Below the pieces are notes generated by a model, which saw only the letters and a program-made list of their open reading frames with translations, searched no databases and was not told the origin of the DNA. The translations under genes were made by a program, and so were the position numbers. Positions 1 through 13,040 of a stretch of DNA of 64,000 bases are shown piece after piece (the first letter of the stretch is position 1; the number at the start of each line of letters is the position of its first letter). The stretch is from Lucifuga dentata (taxonomy: Eukaryota > Chordata > Actinopteri > Ophidiiformes > Bythitidae). The stretch is taken from positions 12,501 to 76,500 of the forward strand of contig VXCM01000478.1 in assembly GCA_014773175.1 (NCBI GenBank), in the 5' to 3' direction.

Positions 1-217
1 CACCGGGATTTACGGTTGAATTCGAGTTGCTACAACCGCTAACTGAGGGTCCGTCTCCCGAGCTGCCGCCCGTTCTCCTCCCGGTGAAGTAGTCTCCTAG
101 CGGCGGGGAGTGAGGCGGAGGAGCCGCGGGGTGACCGAACCACCTCCATCGAATCCTGAGGATCTGCTTCACATCGAACTCCTTCCGCGAGGAAGAGCCC
201 GAGCCGCTACTCGACAT
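1..217 (-). CDS. klhl5: klhl5 first coding exon, 5' part only (BTB-Kelch E3 ligase adaptor)
   Basis: Reading the minus strand from the ATG at 217-215 gives 72 open codons up to the window edge. A short Ser/Gly-rich start is followed by the block RKEFDVKQILRIRWRWFGH at residues 11-29. I recall a near-identical block (RKEFDVKQILKIRWRWFGH) in the N-terminal extension of vertebrate KLHL5, ahead of its BTB domain. KLHL5 is a BTB-BACK-Kelch protein, the class that serves as substrate adaptors for CUL3 ubiquitin ligases. Those domains would lie further left, outside this window, and no donor site is seen before base 1. Being head-to-head with tmem156 matches the mammalian order TMEM156-KLHL5. The start was chosen as the first ATG ahead of the conserved block. 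The reading frame stays open some way upstream, so an earlier start or exon is possible. Identity is fairly sure, the start less so. Confidence 0.85.
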   Translation of the reverse strand, partial: MSSSGSGSSSRKEFDVKQILRIRWRWFGHPAAPPPHSPPLGDYFTGRRTGGSSGDGPSVSGCSNSNSTVNPG

Positions 218-335
218 TCCAGGGCTCGACACAGAGGAAATGACGGGGGAGAGCCCGTTAAAACTGTGCACGGTATGCGCGCCTCTCCTGGCAACCGCAC
301 GCCCGGTAACCGCGACTACAGACAGTGAGCGGAAT
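218..335 (-). promoter_or_regulatory. CpG-rich 5' flank / 5' UTR of klhl5
   Basis: The stretch just upstream of the klhl5 start continues the CpG-rich composition of the exon (many cg dinucleotides, for example in gtatgcgcgcc and acgcccggtaaccgcg). It then gives way abruptly to a GA microsatellite and AT-rich DNA. This is what a CpG-island promoter edge looks like. The plus-strand reading frames through this stretch are shadows. No TATA box is evident and no start site can be fixed. Confidence 0.55.
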
Positions 336-343
336 ATAGTACT

Positions 344-351
344 GTATATTT

Positions 352-392
<41 letters not shown>

Positions 393-416
393 TTATTTCT
401 TCATCATNGTATATTT

Positions 417-455
<39 letters not shown>

Positions 456-470
456 TTATTTCTTCATCAT
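344..470. repeat. (GA)n microsatellite doubled around a single N (probable assembly duplicate)
   Basis: Bases 344-407 and 409-470 are the same sequence (gtatatttacca, about 32-35 bases of GA, then aacttatttcttcatcat), separated by one N at 408. The two copies differ only by about one GA unit. The real locus probably has one copy. Confidence 0.8.
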
Positions 471-1084
471 CAGGAGAGGAGAAAGATGGAAAAGAGAGAC
501 AGACTTCATGCCAGGCACAAACCAAACCACAAACATCTGCCACAAGGGCAAATTAATAAATTAATGTTGCATTTCAGGCTTTTCTCAAATATTATTTTGC
601 CAAATTATTTAACTGCTTTTGCCAAAAAGCAATTCATTTGTATTAAATAATTAATAATAATTAATTAATAATGAACAATTATTTAATTATTAAATAAATA
701 ATTAATAAATAAGGTAAACAATTATTAGTATTTTGCCAAATAATGGTGTGCAGGCCACAGGTATTTTGGAAAAGACATTATCATAATCATTATTCATGTG
801 GCCTGATAATCAATAATTCTAAAATCTGGCTTGCCAGTCAATTCCTTTAACAATCACTACAGTCTTAAGGCGATGCTTTTTTTGTGTTTATAAATGTGTT
901 GTGAATGGATAAACATCATTTGTTCATCAAAACTGAGAAATAGTGAAGAAACACATCCCCATGTCCTCTCTGTATTCTCTCTCTCTCTCTCTTCCCCCCC
1001 TCCCCTCAGGATCTTTGTTTAGAAATCTGGCTGCAATAAATGGACATTTAGATTTGTAGATAACGAGAACAAAGCACATGCGTG

Positions 1085-1127
<43 letters not shown>

Positions 1128-2542
1128 TTTGCGCTTCCTTTTTCTCTTGCACCCGTTTTCCCACAAACTACTCTCTTCTTCACCTTTGCCATACTTTCTT
1201 TCTCTTCCCTCTCTACTCTCCATCTGCAATGCAGCAGCTATTCATAGCTGATGATCACTGAATGAGGGTCCTGTGGGAGCTATCTTGTCCAGATGCCCCT
1301 GGCGCCCAGCAGACCAGCCATCCAGAACCTTCTTCAACTTCCGCAATAACCCTGGGATGCCCACAGGATCCCAGAGCCACAGATGTGGAACACAGCGTGC
1401 CCTGGATTGAGCCCCACCAACAGGAGAGGAAGGATGCTTTGTGGGCCCTGTTCCAGTTCAAATCAATAAGTCAAACAGCCGAGGTCAGTTTGTGAATTAC
1501 ACGGGCGCGATATATGTTAGTTATAAATTGGCCCTACAGACTAACTGCCAGGACCCAAGATTTATTTTTACATCAATAAATGAGCAAATGGACCAGAGGA
1601 GCATGAGCGTTTAAAGTTTTACTGATTTTGTTCCCAGATTCTGGGAAAAAGAATGTTTTTCTACAGTTTCAGGATGCACTGTAGTGAAGGACCACCTCAC
1701 TGCTCTATTTCTGATCAATACAAGGTCAATATGCACACGCTTGCACACAAGCCGCTGTTGCAAGGAGGTAGAAAAACAAGCAACAGGATCATTAATACAA
1801 AGAAAGGATAAATATTGTGGAAGTGGTGGAGTGGAAAGGCAAGATTTCCCCGTCTAACTCTTAGGATTTGGTTATTTTTGATACAAAACTCCAACTAAAA
1901 TATTAATGTGAGAGGATGTCTACCTGTCATGCATATTGATGGACCTCTTTTCTGAGCATAAATTCTGCATCAGGAGTCAGCCCGCATTCTGGGAATAGAA
2001 AATTCATTCCTCATTTGGCTCCTGCACTGAGTTTCAGAGCCCTGGTCTTAAAGGGTTTTCCGGATAACTTCTTAATCCTGCCTCTAAGTTACTGCACACA
2101 ATTTGTACAGTAAGTCAAATGTTTTCTCTCAGATACAACTAAAGATACACCTCTATATTAAAAAAAAAAAACCTAAGGTTCCAGAGAGGTATTTCTGCAA
2201 AACCCATGAAGGAAATGTCACCCTGTCACTGCAAACTCTGAGGAGGGATGGGCCATCGCTCCGCTCTCCTTCAGTCAGATCTAATCAAGGGTCACTTGGC
2301 AGGATCCTCCTTCAGCCTCCTGCTGTTATTGGTCTCCTGGCTGTGATAGTCCAAGGCTATCACTCACAACTATCAGAGCTTTACAACATAGAGTATTCTG
2401 GACACACACACACACACACACAGGCAAAAAACTGATGCCATGAAATACAATTCCCACACACTTCACACTCTATTAGTATCCTGCATATGTGCATTCATTC
2501 ACACATGCACTCTTGCATGCATAAAGCACACTGTGCAATCTC

Positions 2543-2546
<4 letters not shown>

Positions 2547-2588
<42 letters not shown>
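2547..2588. repeat. (CA)n microsatellite
   Basis: Uninterrupted CA dinucleotides of about 42 bases, followed by imperfect CA-rich sequence to about 2610. It lies in the intergenic interval. Confidence 0.9.
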
Positions 2589-2594
<6 letters not shown>

Positions 2595-2953
2595 ACACGT
2601 GTGCACACAAACACTTACACATACATCCACAAAGCCAAATAAAAGCAGCCTAGCAATCGTCTGGGGAGCGCTGTCGTAAAGGTTTTACAGGACCAGAATG
2701 TGGTACATTATGTCTGGCATGGCTGTAGTGATCAGCCTATCTTCCTATCACTCATGACTGATGATGATGCTCCAAAGGCCCCTTCTCTCTCTCTCTCTCT
2801 GCTTTTTTAATCTTGTTATTCTTTCAATTTTGAAACCTCAGCTTCCCTCCTGCTCTGTCTTTATGCTTTACGCTTCTCTCCTCATTTTCCTTCTTCTCCC
2901 CAACCTCAATTTCCTGCTCCCCAGCCCTGCAATTATGTTATGACACACAAGGG

Positions 2954-2984
<31 letters not shown>

Positions 2985-5900
2985 TGGTGGGATTGTGGCT
3001 GTGATTCCCTTAGCTAAAGGCCTGCAGGGACAGAGCTACAAGAACTAACGTTCTGTATAGGTGCACACAAGCGCATCATTGCTTGTGTGCAGACACCCCC
3101 ACGTGCCAACACACAAAAACACACACATGCACCTTATGCACACAGGTTTGAATATTTTGAAACCAGTGCCTGCTATACATACAGCATGCATAAAATAAAA
3201 ACACAAGTAAGCGCTTTCATTCAAGTCATGCCCCTTTCATCAGTCACTCGTGTGGGCATACAGGCATAAACACACAGACATGATTACACACATTCTCACT
3301 GCATTTTCCGTTGTGTAATCACTGTGTTGGTTGGTACTTGCTGTAGGCTAGTCTGTCCTTGAGAGTCAGTGCAGGCTCAGACTGGCCAAGCAAATAATTA
3401 CCTCTCCATGCTGACATGCCTGTTCTTTCCAGTGTGTGTGTTTGTGTGTGTGTGATTACAATCAAAAAGTTGTGGAGGTGCAATATTCAATATTATTGAA
3501 CAGCAATTTAATTTCAGCAAGAAGGCCTGCAGGGTGAAATGAGACCTAAGGTGTCTGGTGTGTGTCTAATCTGAATAAATTGCAGACCACCTTCAGTCAG
3601 TAATTTCTCTCTTATCTACCATCATACCAGTCAATAGCAAAACCACACAGATCAAGGACAGCATCCTCTGTGGTCTCTCCTTGAGTGTATGTGTGTGTGT
3701 GTGCATGCCTGCACATCTATAAGTGTTTTTTTTGCCTATATCTGCATTCAGGGAGTGTGTTTTAGCTCTAAATAGAATATGTCATCCCAGTTTCCTTAGA
3801 AGTAACTAATACGGAAGATGAAAGAAACTCAATATCAGTTCATGAGCAAATTTAGATGCCTCACATCTCTCCCTCTCCTCTAATTCTCCTTTTTTTCCTT
3901 TCTATTTTTTTTAATGACATTTCTGTATTATGAGACAGAATACAAGGAGTTGAAAGATGCGTGAGAGAGCAGGGAGGTTCATGAGCAGAATTAAACCCTT
4001 CAAATCAAAGAGCATGACGTCTCCGTAAAGAGCAGCATGGACATCTCTTTGACAACATCTTTCTATTATTCTTTTGATCACCTCTATAATACCCTCCTTC
4101 TCCCTTAATTAGGTGTGTGTGTGTGTGTGTATGTGTGTCAGACTACAGGGTAATGTGGAAGTTTGTGAGTGAAGATGGAGTAGATTGTGTGAGACTAATC
4201 AGTGGGAGAAAGAGAAATACAGATAAATACAAAAAGAGGCATAGAGAGAAGAGAGTCTATGTGATCAGAGTGACGGGAACATAGCAGACGGAGATTAAAA
4301 CACTCCAACTAGCCCCAATTATGATGCCTATTACAATGGCAGTGTTATAAATCTAGTGGATAAGCTGAAGTAAGTTTGAGAGCCCATAGACAGATGAGGG
4401 GAGATTCCAAGGCAGTCATCCTCAAAGTCCTGACTCTGGTTTGGATCCGGACTGAACCACAACTGTCTCCGGACTCTGAGCAAATGACACTTTTCATATG
4501 TATTTTATGTACTTTTCATATGTATTATTTGTATTATCTGCGAGACATCGCTGTGACGCAATGAGTCAAAATTTTCCACTGCAAAACAAAACTGAAGGTC
4601 CAACTGCTCCACTGTCTGTGTGAGAATGTCCACTCTACTTTGGTTTGGTCCATTCACATTCAGCATCCCGTCACCTCCATGGCAACGATGGGTTGACACG
4701 GCATTGGGCTCATTGAGAGTTAATAGCGTGTTTCATCAACCCTCTCCGACACCTTAAATTCCCGGTAAAAATTAGGATCCCAATCCAACCCTGGCTTGAC
4801 TGACTTTAATAAAGGGACCTTTGTCTTATTGAAAATTTTCTTTGTGGACATTTAAGATTTGTATTTGAATTCCAAGATGTGATGCAGAGCTTTTTTTTTT
4901 TTTCTTAATTTTCTTTGAATATTCTTGCTTTCAGGATAATCACTCTCTGTTTGCTTGTATCTCTCCTGTGTTTGTGGTTTAAAGCTCTGCAGAAAGAGAA
5001 CAAATTAGTTTACAATGCAAACAATACATTTTAACACAATTTAAAGGAACAAAATTAACAATGGATGATATGTCAAACTTACAGGACGCACATGATGCAG
5101 CAGAGAATCAGACAGAAAGAACAGAGAGAGGCAGCCTTTATAACTTCCCAGAGTAAATGCTGACTTGCTCTGATCAGTTCCTCCTTCACACAATGGTGCT
5201 CACTTCCTCGCCAACTTGTGTGGTGGTCAGCTGACCTGTGTGTATGGGCATTTCTGACAGGCAGTTAGGTGCACATACACACAGTCTGATCTCATATTTG
5301 AGAACAAACCTTCCATCCTACTTTCTCCACACCAAGCTGTGACTGTTGTGTTTTATTGAACATAAACCTAGAGTCAGAGAAAAGAATGTTGTATTTCTGC
5401 TGTATTTCGCTATCAGGGCTGCAAAGCAGAGTACACACAACATAACAAATATTACAACAGACATACCTTCTGTCTCTCGTGTACATGCACACACCCATGC
5501 AGACACACACACATGCACGTACACACACACTACAATGCCTTTGGACTGCTCAAGTGTGAACAAAACTGTCCAATTACTTTGATCCATGCCTGTTGCTGAG
5601 GAACAGAACTGATTTTTTCTCTTTTTGCCTTCAAGCACATCACCTCTGTACGTACACACGCACACACACACACACACACAACTGACAACATAATAGCTAC
5701 AGTCTGGCTTGCCAGCGCTGGTCCTCCAAATTGCTTGATGATGGAGAGGGGGAGGAAGACAGATGCAAACTGCCCAATTTACCACATTTTCAAGCTCTGC
5801 ATCTGTTAAGCAATTTCAGAACACGAAGATGATGATGATGATGGTGGTGGTGATGAGAGCATGCGCTGGTAAAAAGCAAAGCCTTCTGGGTTTGTTGATT

Positions 5901-7280
5901 CACATCAAATCTAAGCCCTTGTTATATTAGCCCTTTCAAAACAACACACGCACATACACATCTTTTATTACAGACAGGCAGCCAGTGATGTGTTGCTGCC
6001 TAACATTTGGCCTTGGTGTGCGCGCCTGTTTAACGCTGACATTAAATTCTGCTGCGGCAGGACAAACAGAAGTTTATGGGAAAGTGATATGTGATTATAT
6101 GACCCCAAACAAATCACCTTGTATCCTCCAGCTGCAGCAAATAGCCCGATAACAACCCATTCCCTCAAACAATACCGTACACTATAAAAAATTATGTTGT
6201 AATGGTTTATCCCTGAGGTATGAGTTGTAACTCCAAATTATCTAGGACATTATACTATTAACGAATAAGCTGAACTATAAAAACCAACATATAAATCATA
6301 CAGAAGGGTCAGAAGGATACCCAAAGAACTCAAATACCAAATAATCAACATCTTTATTTCTCTGTAGCCACAATTTCCAGCCGCAGGAATCTCACACTTA
6401 CAAAACTTACAAGTTATGGAATGATACACGTTGCCACTAACTCTGTTTATGGTTGTGTTTTTGCATGCACGTGTGCAGATGTTATAGGTTGTTTTCCACA
6501 GTTAAAATCGCTGAGCCATAAAGTTCTCAGCTGCACACACCAGGAGATAATACACATCCTGAATTATTGATGGAAATGAAAACAACTCTATTTTTTCTTT
6601 CCAGCGTCAGCTTCTGTCAGTAGCTATCTTTCTCTTCTGCTCTCTCCCTCCCTCTCTTCTACCCATTTGGCAGTTTAACAGTTCTCAAATGACAACACTC
6701 GACTGGTCCTGCTTTGAATTAGTTGCAAACACTTACAAATACACTCACATACACAAACATCCACGGAGAAAATAGCCTGTATTCTTAGTTGCTGTGTATG
6801 GGTATGTTTACAGTATGTGTGTATGTGTTTGCGTTGTCAAGTGATGTGCTCAGATCTCAGTGTAGGGCAGGTGGCAGTTGGAGGATAAGAAAGATAAGAA
6901 AGTGCTTGCTGTGCAATTCATCAGCACTCTCACTCTTGCATCCCATTTCCTCTCTCTATCTCTCACTCTCCTCTCTCACATGAACACAACACACATTCTC
7001 CATACCTCTTTTTCCCAATTCCATATCTGTCCATCACTAAAAACTCTCTCTGCATTAACTTCTTTTCCCATGCGCTCCTTTCCTGCTCACTCTCTTCCTA
7101 AACAGATAGCAAGAGGGAAAGAGAGAGAGAAGAGCGATAAAGAGAGAGTGAACATTTATGGCCAAATAAAGAGCAAGCCGTAACAATTTACTCTGCCCTG
7201 CAGCCATAAGCCAATCACAGCTCATTGCACCCACAGAAATGAGAAAGTGAGTGTTCAGAAAAAGTGGGGAAAAGAAAGCG

Positions 7281-7297
7281 AGGTAAAGACAGAAAAG

Positions 7298-7353
<56 letters not shown>
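7281..7353. repeat. (GA)n microsatellite in a purine-rich tract
   Basis: A pure GA run at about 7312-7353 ends in a short G run and is preceded by purine-rich aaag/gaga sequence back to about 7240. Confidence 0.9.
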
Positions 7354-7361
<8 letters not shown>

Positions 7362-7473
7362 TATGTTGGCTGATTCTGAATAAAATTATTCAGGGTAATA
7401 CTTAGTTTAAACTTTTCCTAAGCCAATTCCATTATCAAGTGATATACACCAAAAATTTTCCCCTAAATACACT

Positions 7474-7506
<33 letters not shown>

Positions 7507-9371
7507 TTCTCCACTTCATTCTATTCCTGGTTTGAAAGGGATAGGTAGCGCCTGAGTAGCATTTTTATTCTTTGGATGAGGCAGCACTCTAGTCTCATCC
7601 AGAGAGCTCTCGGACTGGTTGATATGAAGAAGGTCACCTTACCCCCCACCAATCATTGATCCATAAACCTTTAAGACAAGACAGAGATAGGGAGGGATGA
7701 GAACTGGGGTGAGCAGAGAAAGAAACTGAACAAGAGATGTAAACGAGGAGACTAAAAATAACAATTAATGAATATGATAAAATATGATAATTATGGTTGA
7801 AGCAGCAGCACAGTTCTGACTGCTTTTACTTGCATGTCAGTCAGATCTCCAACCTGTCACTAGCTTAAATCAACTAGTCAGTTATGGGACACTTTGATAA
7901 AGGCATGACTAGTGAGGTGTTTGAGTGTATGTATTTGAAAGTGATGCCTCGCTGTCTAAGTGTTATTGTTTTGGCAATTCAAAAAAGTACAGAAATGGAT
8001 ACAAACAGGAAAAGGGAATCGCTTCATGATGCTCTCTCTTCCACAAGATATTGAACTTTAAGCATCACAAACAACGGTGGTTTAATAACTGTTAGTATTA
8101 CTAAGGCTGCGGGGATAGCGATACATTTCTCTACCACAGCAGAAAAAAATGTGTTTTTAAAAATGCATTACTAAAAAGTAAATATCTCTAAAATACTTTC
8201 ACATTCCAAGAGCGAGGATGTCTTTGTGCATGCGCAGACATCTGTATGTATGTGTGTGTGTATATATACATTTGCAAATTTTCACATTCATCATATAAAG
8301 AAAATGTCTCAGTAGACCAGACTCACCTAGTGTAAGAAGTCACTGAAAGTGAATTAGAAAAGGCAGAATAAGAAGAGTATTGGAGGATGATTTCTTACTC
8401 TAAGGTACTGTGTTGCTGTGCTTTGAAAAAGTTTTTGTACTTTGGAACCCCCCCTCAGGACATTTTCATTTGAAGACACTGTGGAGGGTGCCTCAGGACA
8501 TCCAGAACTTGTATAAATTCAGGAATAAAGGACCAAGATCAAAAAGGTTCAATACTGGAATGAGTGGATAGAGGCAGATGAGGAGAGGAGGAGGAGCAGG
8601 CAGGAGTGACTAAGCATTAATCAGCGGGAGGTTGAATAATTACTAGACGGGGACATTTAGAGGACGCTGACACAGCAGTTCATCAATTCATAACTGGCCC
8701 TCAGTACTTCATATTTTACCATGAGGGAGCTTTTAGTGTGCCTCTGCATTATTGAGAAAGTGACAGAATGAATGAAATCATTAAAAGACACAAGAGAGCT
8801 TTTAGGTGTGTAGGTGTGTGTGTGTCAGTGTGTGTCAGAGTAGGGTGATAAATTGTTCATAATGGCCTGAATGTTATCCCTAATGTATAATCATTCATGC
8901 CCCAAATTAGAATTACAAATAACATAACCCAGTTAACCCACCCACCCACACNCCCACACCCACACCCACACACACACCTAAACCTACCTGCTAGTCTGCT
9001 TCCACTGTGTAATGGTATTACCGAAACCACAGCAACATACACAGGAAAGGCCAACACTACATGTCAAATCTACCAGCCGAAACCACTCCCAAAACATCCG
9101 CTTTCTGCTTTTGTAACTATCTCATGAATAATATTACATTTGCTCTCATACATGAGAAATAAATATAGCCTGTGTATGTGTCTAATTTTGAGTTTGCCAC
9201 TTCCCATGATAGAGTAAGATAGAAGGCTCATTTGATTCTCAAGCTGTGCTGCAAGACGTGACAAGAATAATCAACTGTAGAAATATCGCACAATTTACTA
9301 GCCACAGAGAGAAATGGAGAGAGAGAGCATGTTACAGAGAGACAGAGATGTGATAGGGAGGGAGGGGGGGN

Positions 9372-9408
<37 letters not shown>

Positions 9409-12225
9409 ATTAGTGAGCTCTTCTATACTTGAAGAGATCTACAAATAGCAGAGCCACAGTAGCAGAAATAATGCACACACATATATATATATTTATCTGC
9501 AAAACCAGCAAGACAGCAGACTGACCAACCTGCGTAACAATGCACAATGTTTACTCACCCAATCCACTAATGAGTCACTTTACGTTATTTTAGTTCAAAT
9601 CGCTGAACACCGTGATGCCACCGATATAGGCCAAAACAAAATATCCATAAACAAGAGGGTTAAAAATTACAAATATTTAATTCCAAGTTAAAATAAAGTC
9701 AAAGTCAAGACTGTTTTTGTTATTTAGAGAATATACTTTATGTTGTCATGTCAGTTTGGCTGAGTTGCGAGATCCTGTTGTTCCCTGCCTGGAGTCTGAA
9801 TTTGAAATAAGTAATGCTTTGTTTATTGTAGTATTTATCAACAGACCAAAGTCTAAGATGAAGTAGAAATATTACACACTACTGCTCTTCAGGGGCAATA
9901 AACATTTTTTGATTGATTCATTGAGTGATTGCCTGGTCTTACTGCCTGATGTTAGTATATATGTTGTTGTGCTTTTTTATATATTTTATTATGCTTTTAG
10001 CTTAGTGTGTCTATTGTATTTTATTGCTTTCACGGTGCAGTTTTATTGTTTATTTTTATTCAACTTCGTCTGCAAGCTTGTTTCCCTTTCAAGACAATAA
10101 AATTTGATCTCGTGACTAATAACAAAGCACTTTAAAATCATTCATATTGAGCTGTTGAGCCTTATCACCAGTAACATCAATTTGTCTCCAAAACTCTGGA
10201 TTTTCATTTCAACATATCGTTTAATTGTATATATACTATAAAGATGTATATATAGAGACTGACTGTTGAAATTCTACTTTCGAAAAATATTTCTCCCTTA
10301 CTCTTCTTACACAACAAACCACCTCTCATGCAGAAGTGAATCCACTCATTTGTTCTGCAGGCATGCTTGAAAAAAGGTGCAATTGGAGCACATTGATTTT
10401 TGCTCACGTTAAAAAGGTTTTATTGACGTGGCATTTTCTCACCACTAAAGGTTAGAGCAGAGAAGGAGGAAGGGAGAAGGTGAAAAATAAAGGAAGACCA
10501 AAGAGATGCAGCAACTGTGGCTCTGAGCTGTCAGTAAACTCAGCCCAGTTACTGCATGCTATCATCTGCTGAAAGTGCAAAGGAATACCCCCAACAGAAA
10601 CATATGAGGCAAGAATGGCGGAAATGGTCAAAATTCACTGTAGAAAATGATGTGGCCCCTCCAAAACAAAGGAAAGGAGGAGAAAAAACAGCAGAAAGAA
10701 AGGACATAATTCAGAGCATGACTGAACACTCACTGGGACAGACAAAGACAGACAGGCAGACACATTACAGCATAAGGTCCATAAATCTGGAAACCCTCAT
10801 CACCTTTCAGGTTTCCTCATAATGATAATCTCTTTGTAAAACATCGTAATCTCTCACTAAAGAGCCATAAAGCTTCACAGCGGCTTCATCTCCAGAGAGC
10901 CAGACAACGCTTTGGTGCTGACACAGCACTAAATCACCATATACAGAAAGACCCTCTCCCTCTTCTCCACCTGCTCTTTTTTTTAATGGATGATCAGGCT
11001 CACTATTCCTACTTTATTCCCCATTTCCCACCTCCTTCCCTATTTAACACTCCAAATTCATTTTCCACACTGCAACTGCTGCTCATTATTTCCACATACC
11101 TTGTCAATATTTCTCTGATTTTAAAACTATCCACTCAGGAAGCTGTTACCATTACCATATAAGAATCATTACTTCAGTTTAAACATACACCCTTCATATG
11201 CATACATGAAAAATGAAACATTTTAATTGCTGGGAAGATTTGCATGGTGCAGTTCAGTTAGGCATTGTTGTGGGCCTATAAAGCCTGTTGTGACATTGTA
11301 TGCAATACTGGTCCAAACAAATGAACCTGACTTGACTTGCAATTACTGCGCTCCTGCAAGACATAGCACAGGCTGCAAGATGTTATGAGACACATAAACC
11401 AAAGCTGAAAATGTGATGCTCTGTTAGCAGTTAATATTTAAGGATATAGGCAGAAGAGGAAAGCATCCAATGTAATATTTTTCCTGCCTTTCTTCATTAT
11501 GTTGAACTTCTTTCACCTCTATAAATGATGAGTGAAAGAACTGCGGCACCAAGTGAGAGGTAGCCAAAACGCAGAATACAATATGAAGTGAGTCAGTTCA
11601 GCTCAGATCTGCCTGACCTCCTTTCTCTGTCAGACGCATAAAAAAACAACCATGTGTGCAGAGGGCGGAAAGGCTCTCCAAACAGCTGTAGCTGTTGATA
11701 TCTTTGGATAGCTAAAAAAAATCTGTCAATCTAAAAGCAAAACCAGTGGATTAAGCTCATCACAAGGATAACCTGATGGGAAAGACAAAGAATAATATTA
11801 AAAACAAAGAAATCTACAGCCATAATTAAAATGTGGTATACAACATTCAGTTTCAGGTAATGAAGTAAATGGTAAAATAAAAGCATTTAATGAAAATGGG
11901 CCGCCTAAAATGTAGCCATAACTTCAGCAAAGCACAGAAGATTGTTGTTAAATATCCTCTCTTGCATTCAAGTCTCTCATGTCATTGCGCCATTACACTG
12001 AAATTTGTAAACTCACTAAATTTTATTGCAGCATTGCAGATCTCCGTAAATGGCCCACATACCTCGGAAGTGATTTCAGTCCACTGTGAGGCTACAGACT
12101 GTCACAGTGTCAACCTGGTTAATGTTCCTAATACGTCAGCAAATTCTTCATAAAAGAACATGTAAAGGCAAATGAGGACACCCTCCACCCCCACTCCACC
12201 CCTTCTCATTCACACAGAAACACAG

Positions 12226-12263
<38 letters not shown>

Positions 12264-12479
12264 ACACTTTTCACCCAGTCAGCATTTACACATCAATGTT
12301 GTTTTTATTATTTGAGTTTTTGGCTGCAGCATATAAAGTGATGGACGTGTTGGCTGTACTGTTGATGTTTTTTTGCACCACACAGTACAGAAGTGTTGGA
12401 TGGAGCACCATACTGATACGCTTGCTACTTTTTGTACGTTGTACTTTTGCTACATTTACATGAAGTAGGGCTAAAAATG

Positions 12480-13040
12480 TTGAGGTCACCCAAGGATAGC
12501 GCTAAACAAAAGGCCATGGGACCTCATTAAATTGAAAAGGCGCATGAATGTGCTCAGCAATGTTCATACAAACAGGCTGACACTTTATAAGACAACTTTT
12601 ATTCAGTGTTGCTGGAGGAAAGCTCATGGAGTTTCCAAAATTTAAAGATTCATCCTATGGGGACCTTGAATGTGCTCAGTAGATGTCAAGTCCATCAGCC
12701 CATGGGATTTTGATATTTCTTGTGTACATATGTAGAGGAAGGGGGAGGGGCAACCTCAATATTACATCGTTAGGCCTCATACTGAGGGCACTGTGAATAT
12801 CCATAACTAATTTAATGAAAATCTGGACTTTTCCAGATACTTTGTCATGGGCCAAAGTATTGACCAAAGGAATATTTTGACCTGATGGTGGTGCAAGACA
12901 AAAGGTCATGGGGTGCTTTCTACCACGAATGTCCAAATCAGATCAGAATCAGATGGTAAATTATTTTAGAAATGTCTTGCTCTAGACCAGAACGTTGGAT
13001 GGACAGACATACTGGCCAACCAATAGGCTGACTATGTTTG
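12480..13040 (+). repeat. Degenerate interspersed repeat of a type common in percomorph fish
   Basis: Phrases such as gattcatcctatggggacc, aggaaagctcatggag, gaccaaaggaatattttgac and gttggatggacagacatac resemble, from memory, a repeat found over and over in perch-like fish genomes. It has no open reading frame and no clear termini, so the class (SINE, LINE tail or DNA element) is not assigned. The boundaries are approximate. Confidence 0.4.

Noticed and set aside
110..650. Plus-strand reading frames at the left edge
   Set aside because: They are shadows of the minus-strand klhl5 exon and run into a GA repeat. The conserved protein block is on the other strand.
1255..1495. Open frames on both strands in a GC-richer block
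   Set aside because: No recognised family, no splice signals at sensible places, and both strands equally open. Left unassigned.
2440..2679. His/Thr- and Cys/Val-rich proteins in CA/GT tracts (here and at many other places, for example 16.0, 52.0 and 61.4 kb)
   Set aside because: Pure products of dinucleotide repeats with no exon structure or homology.
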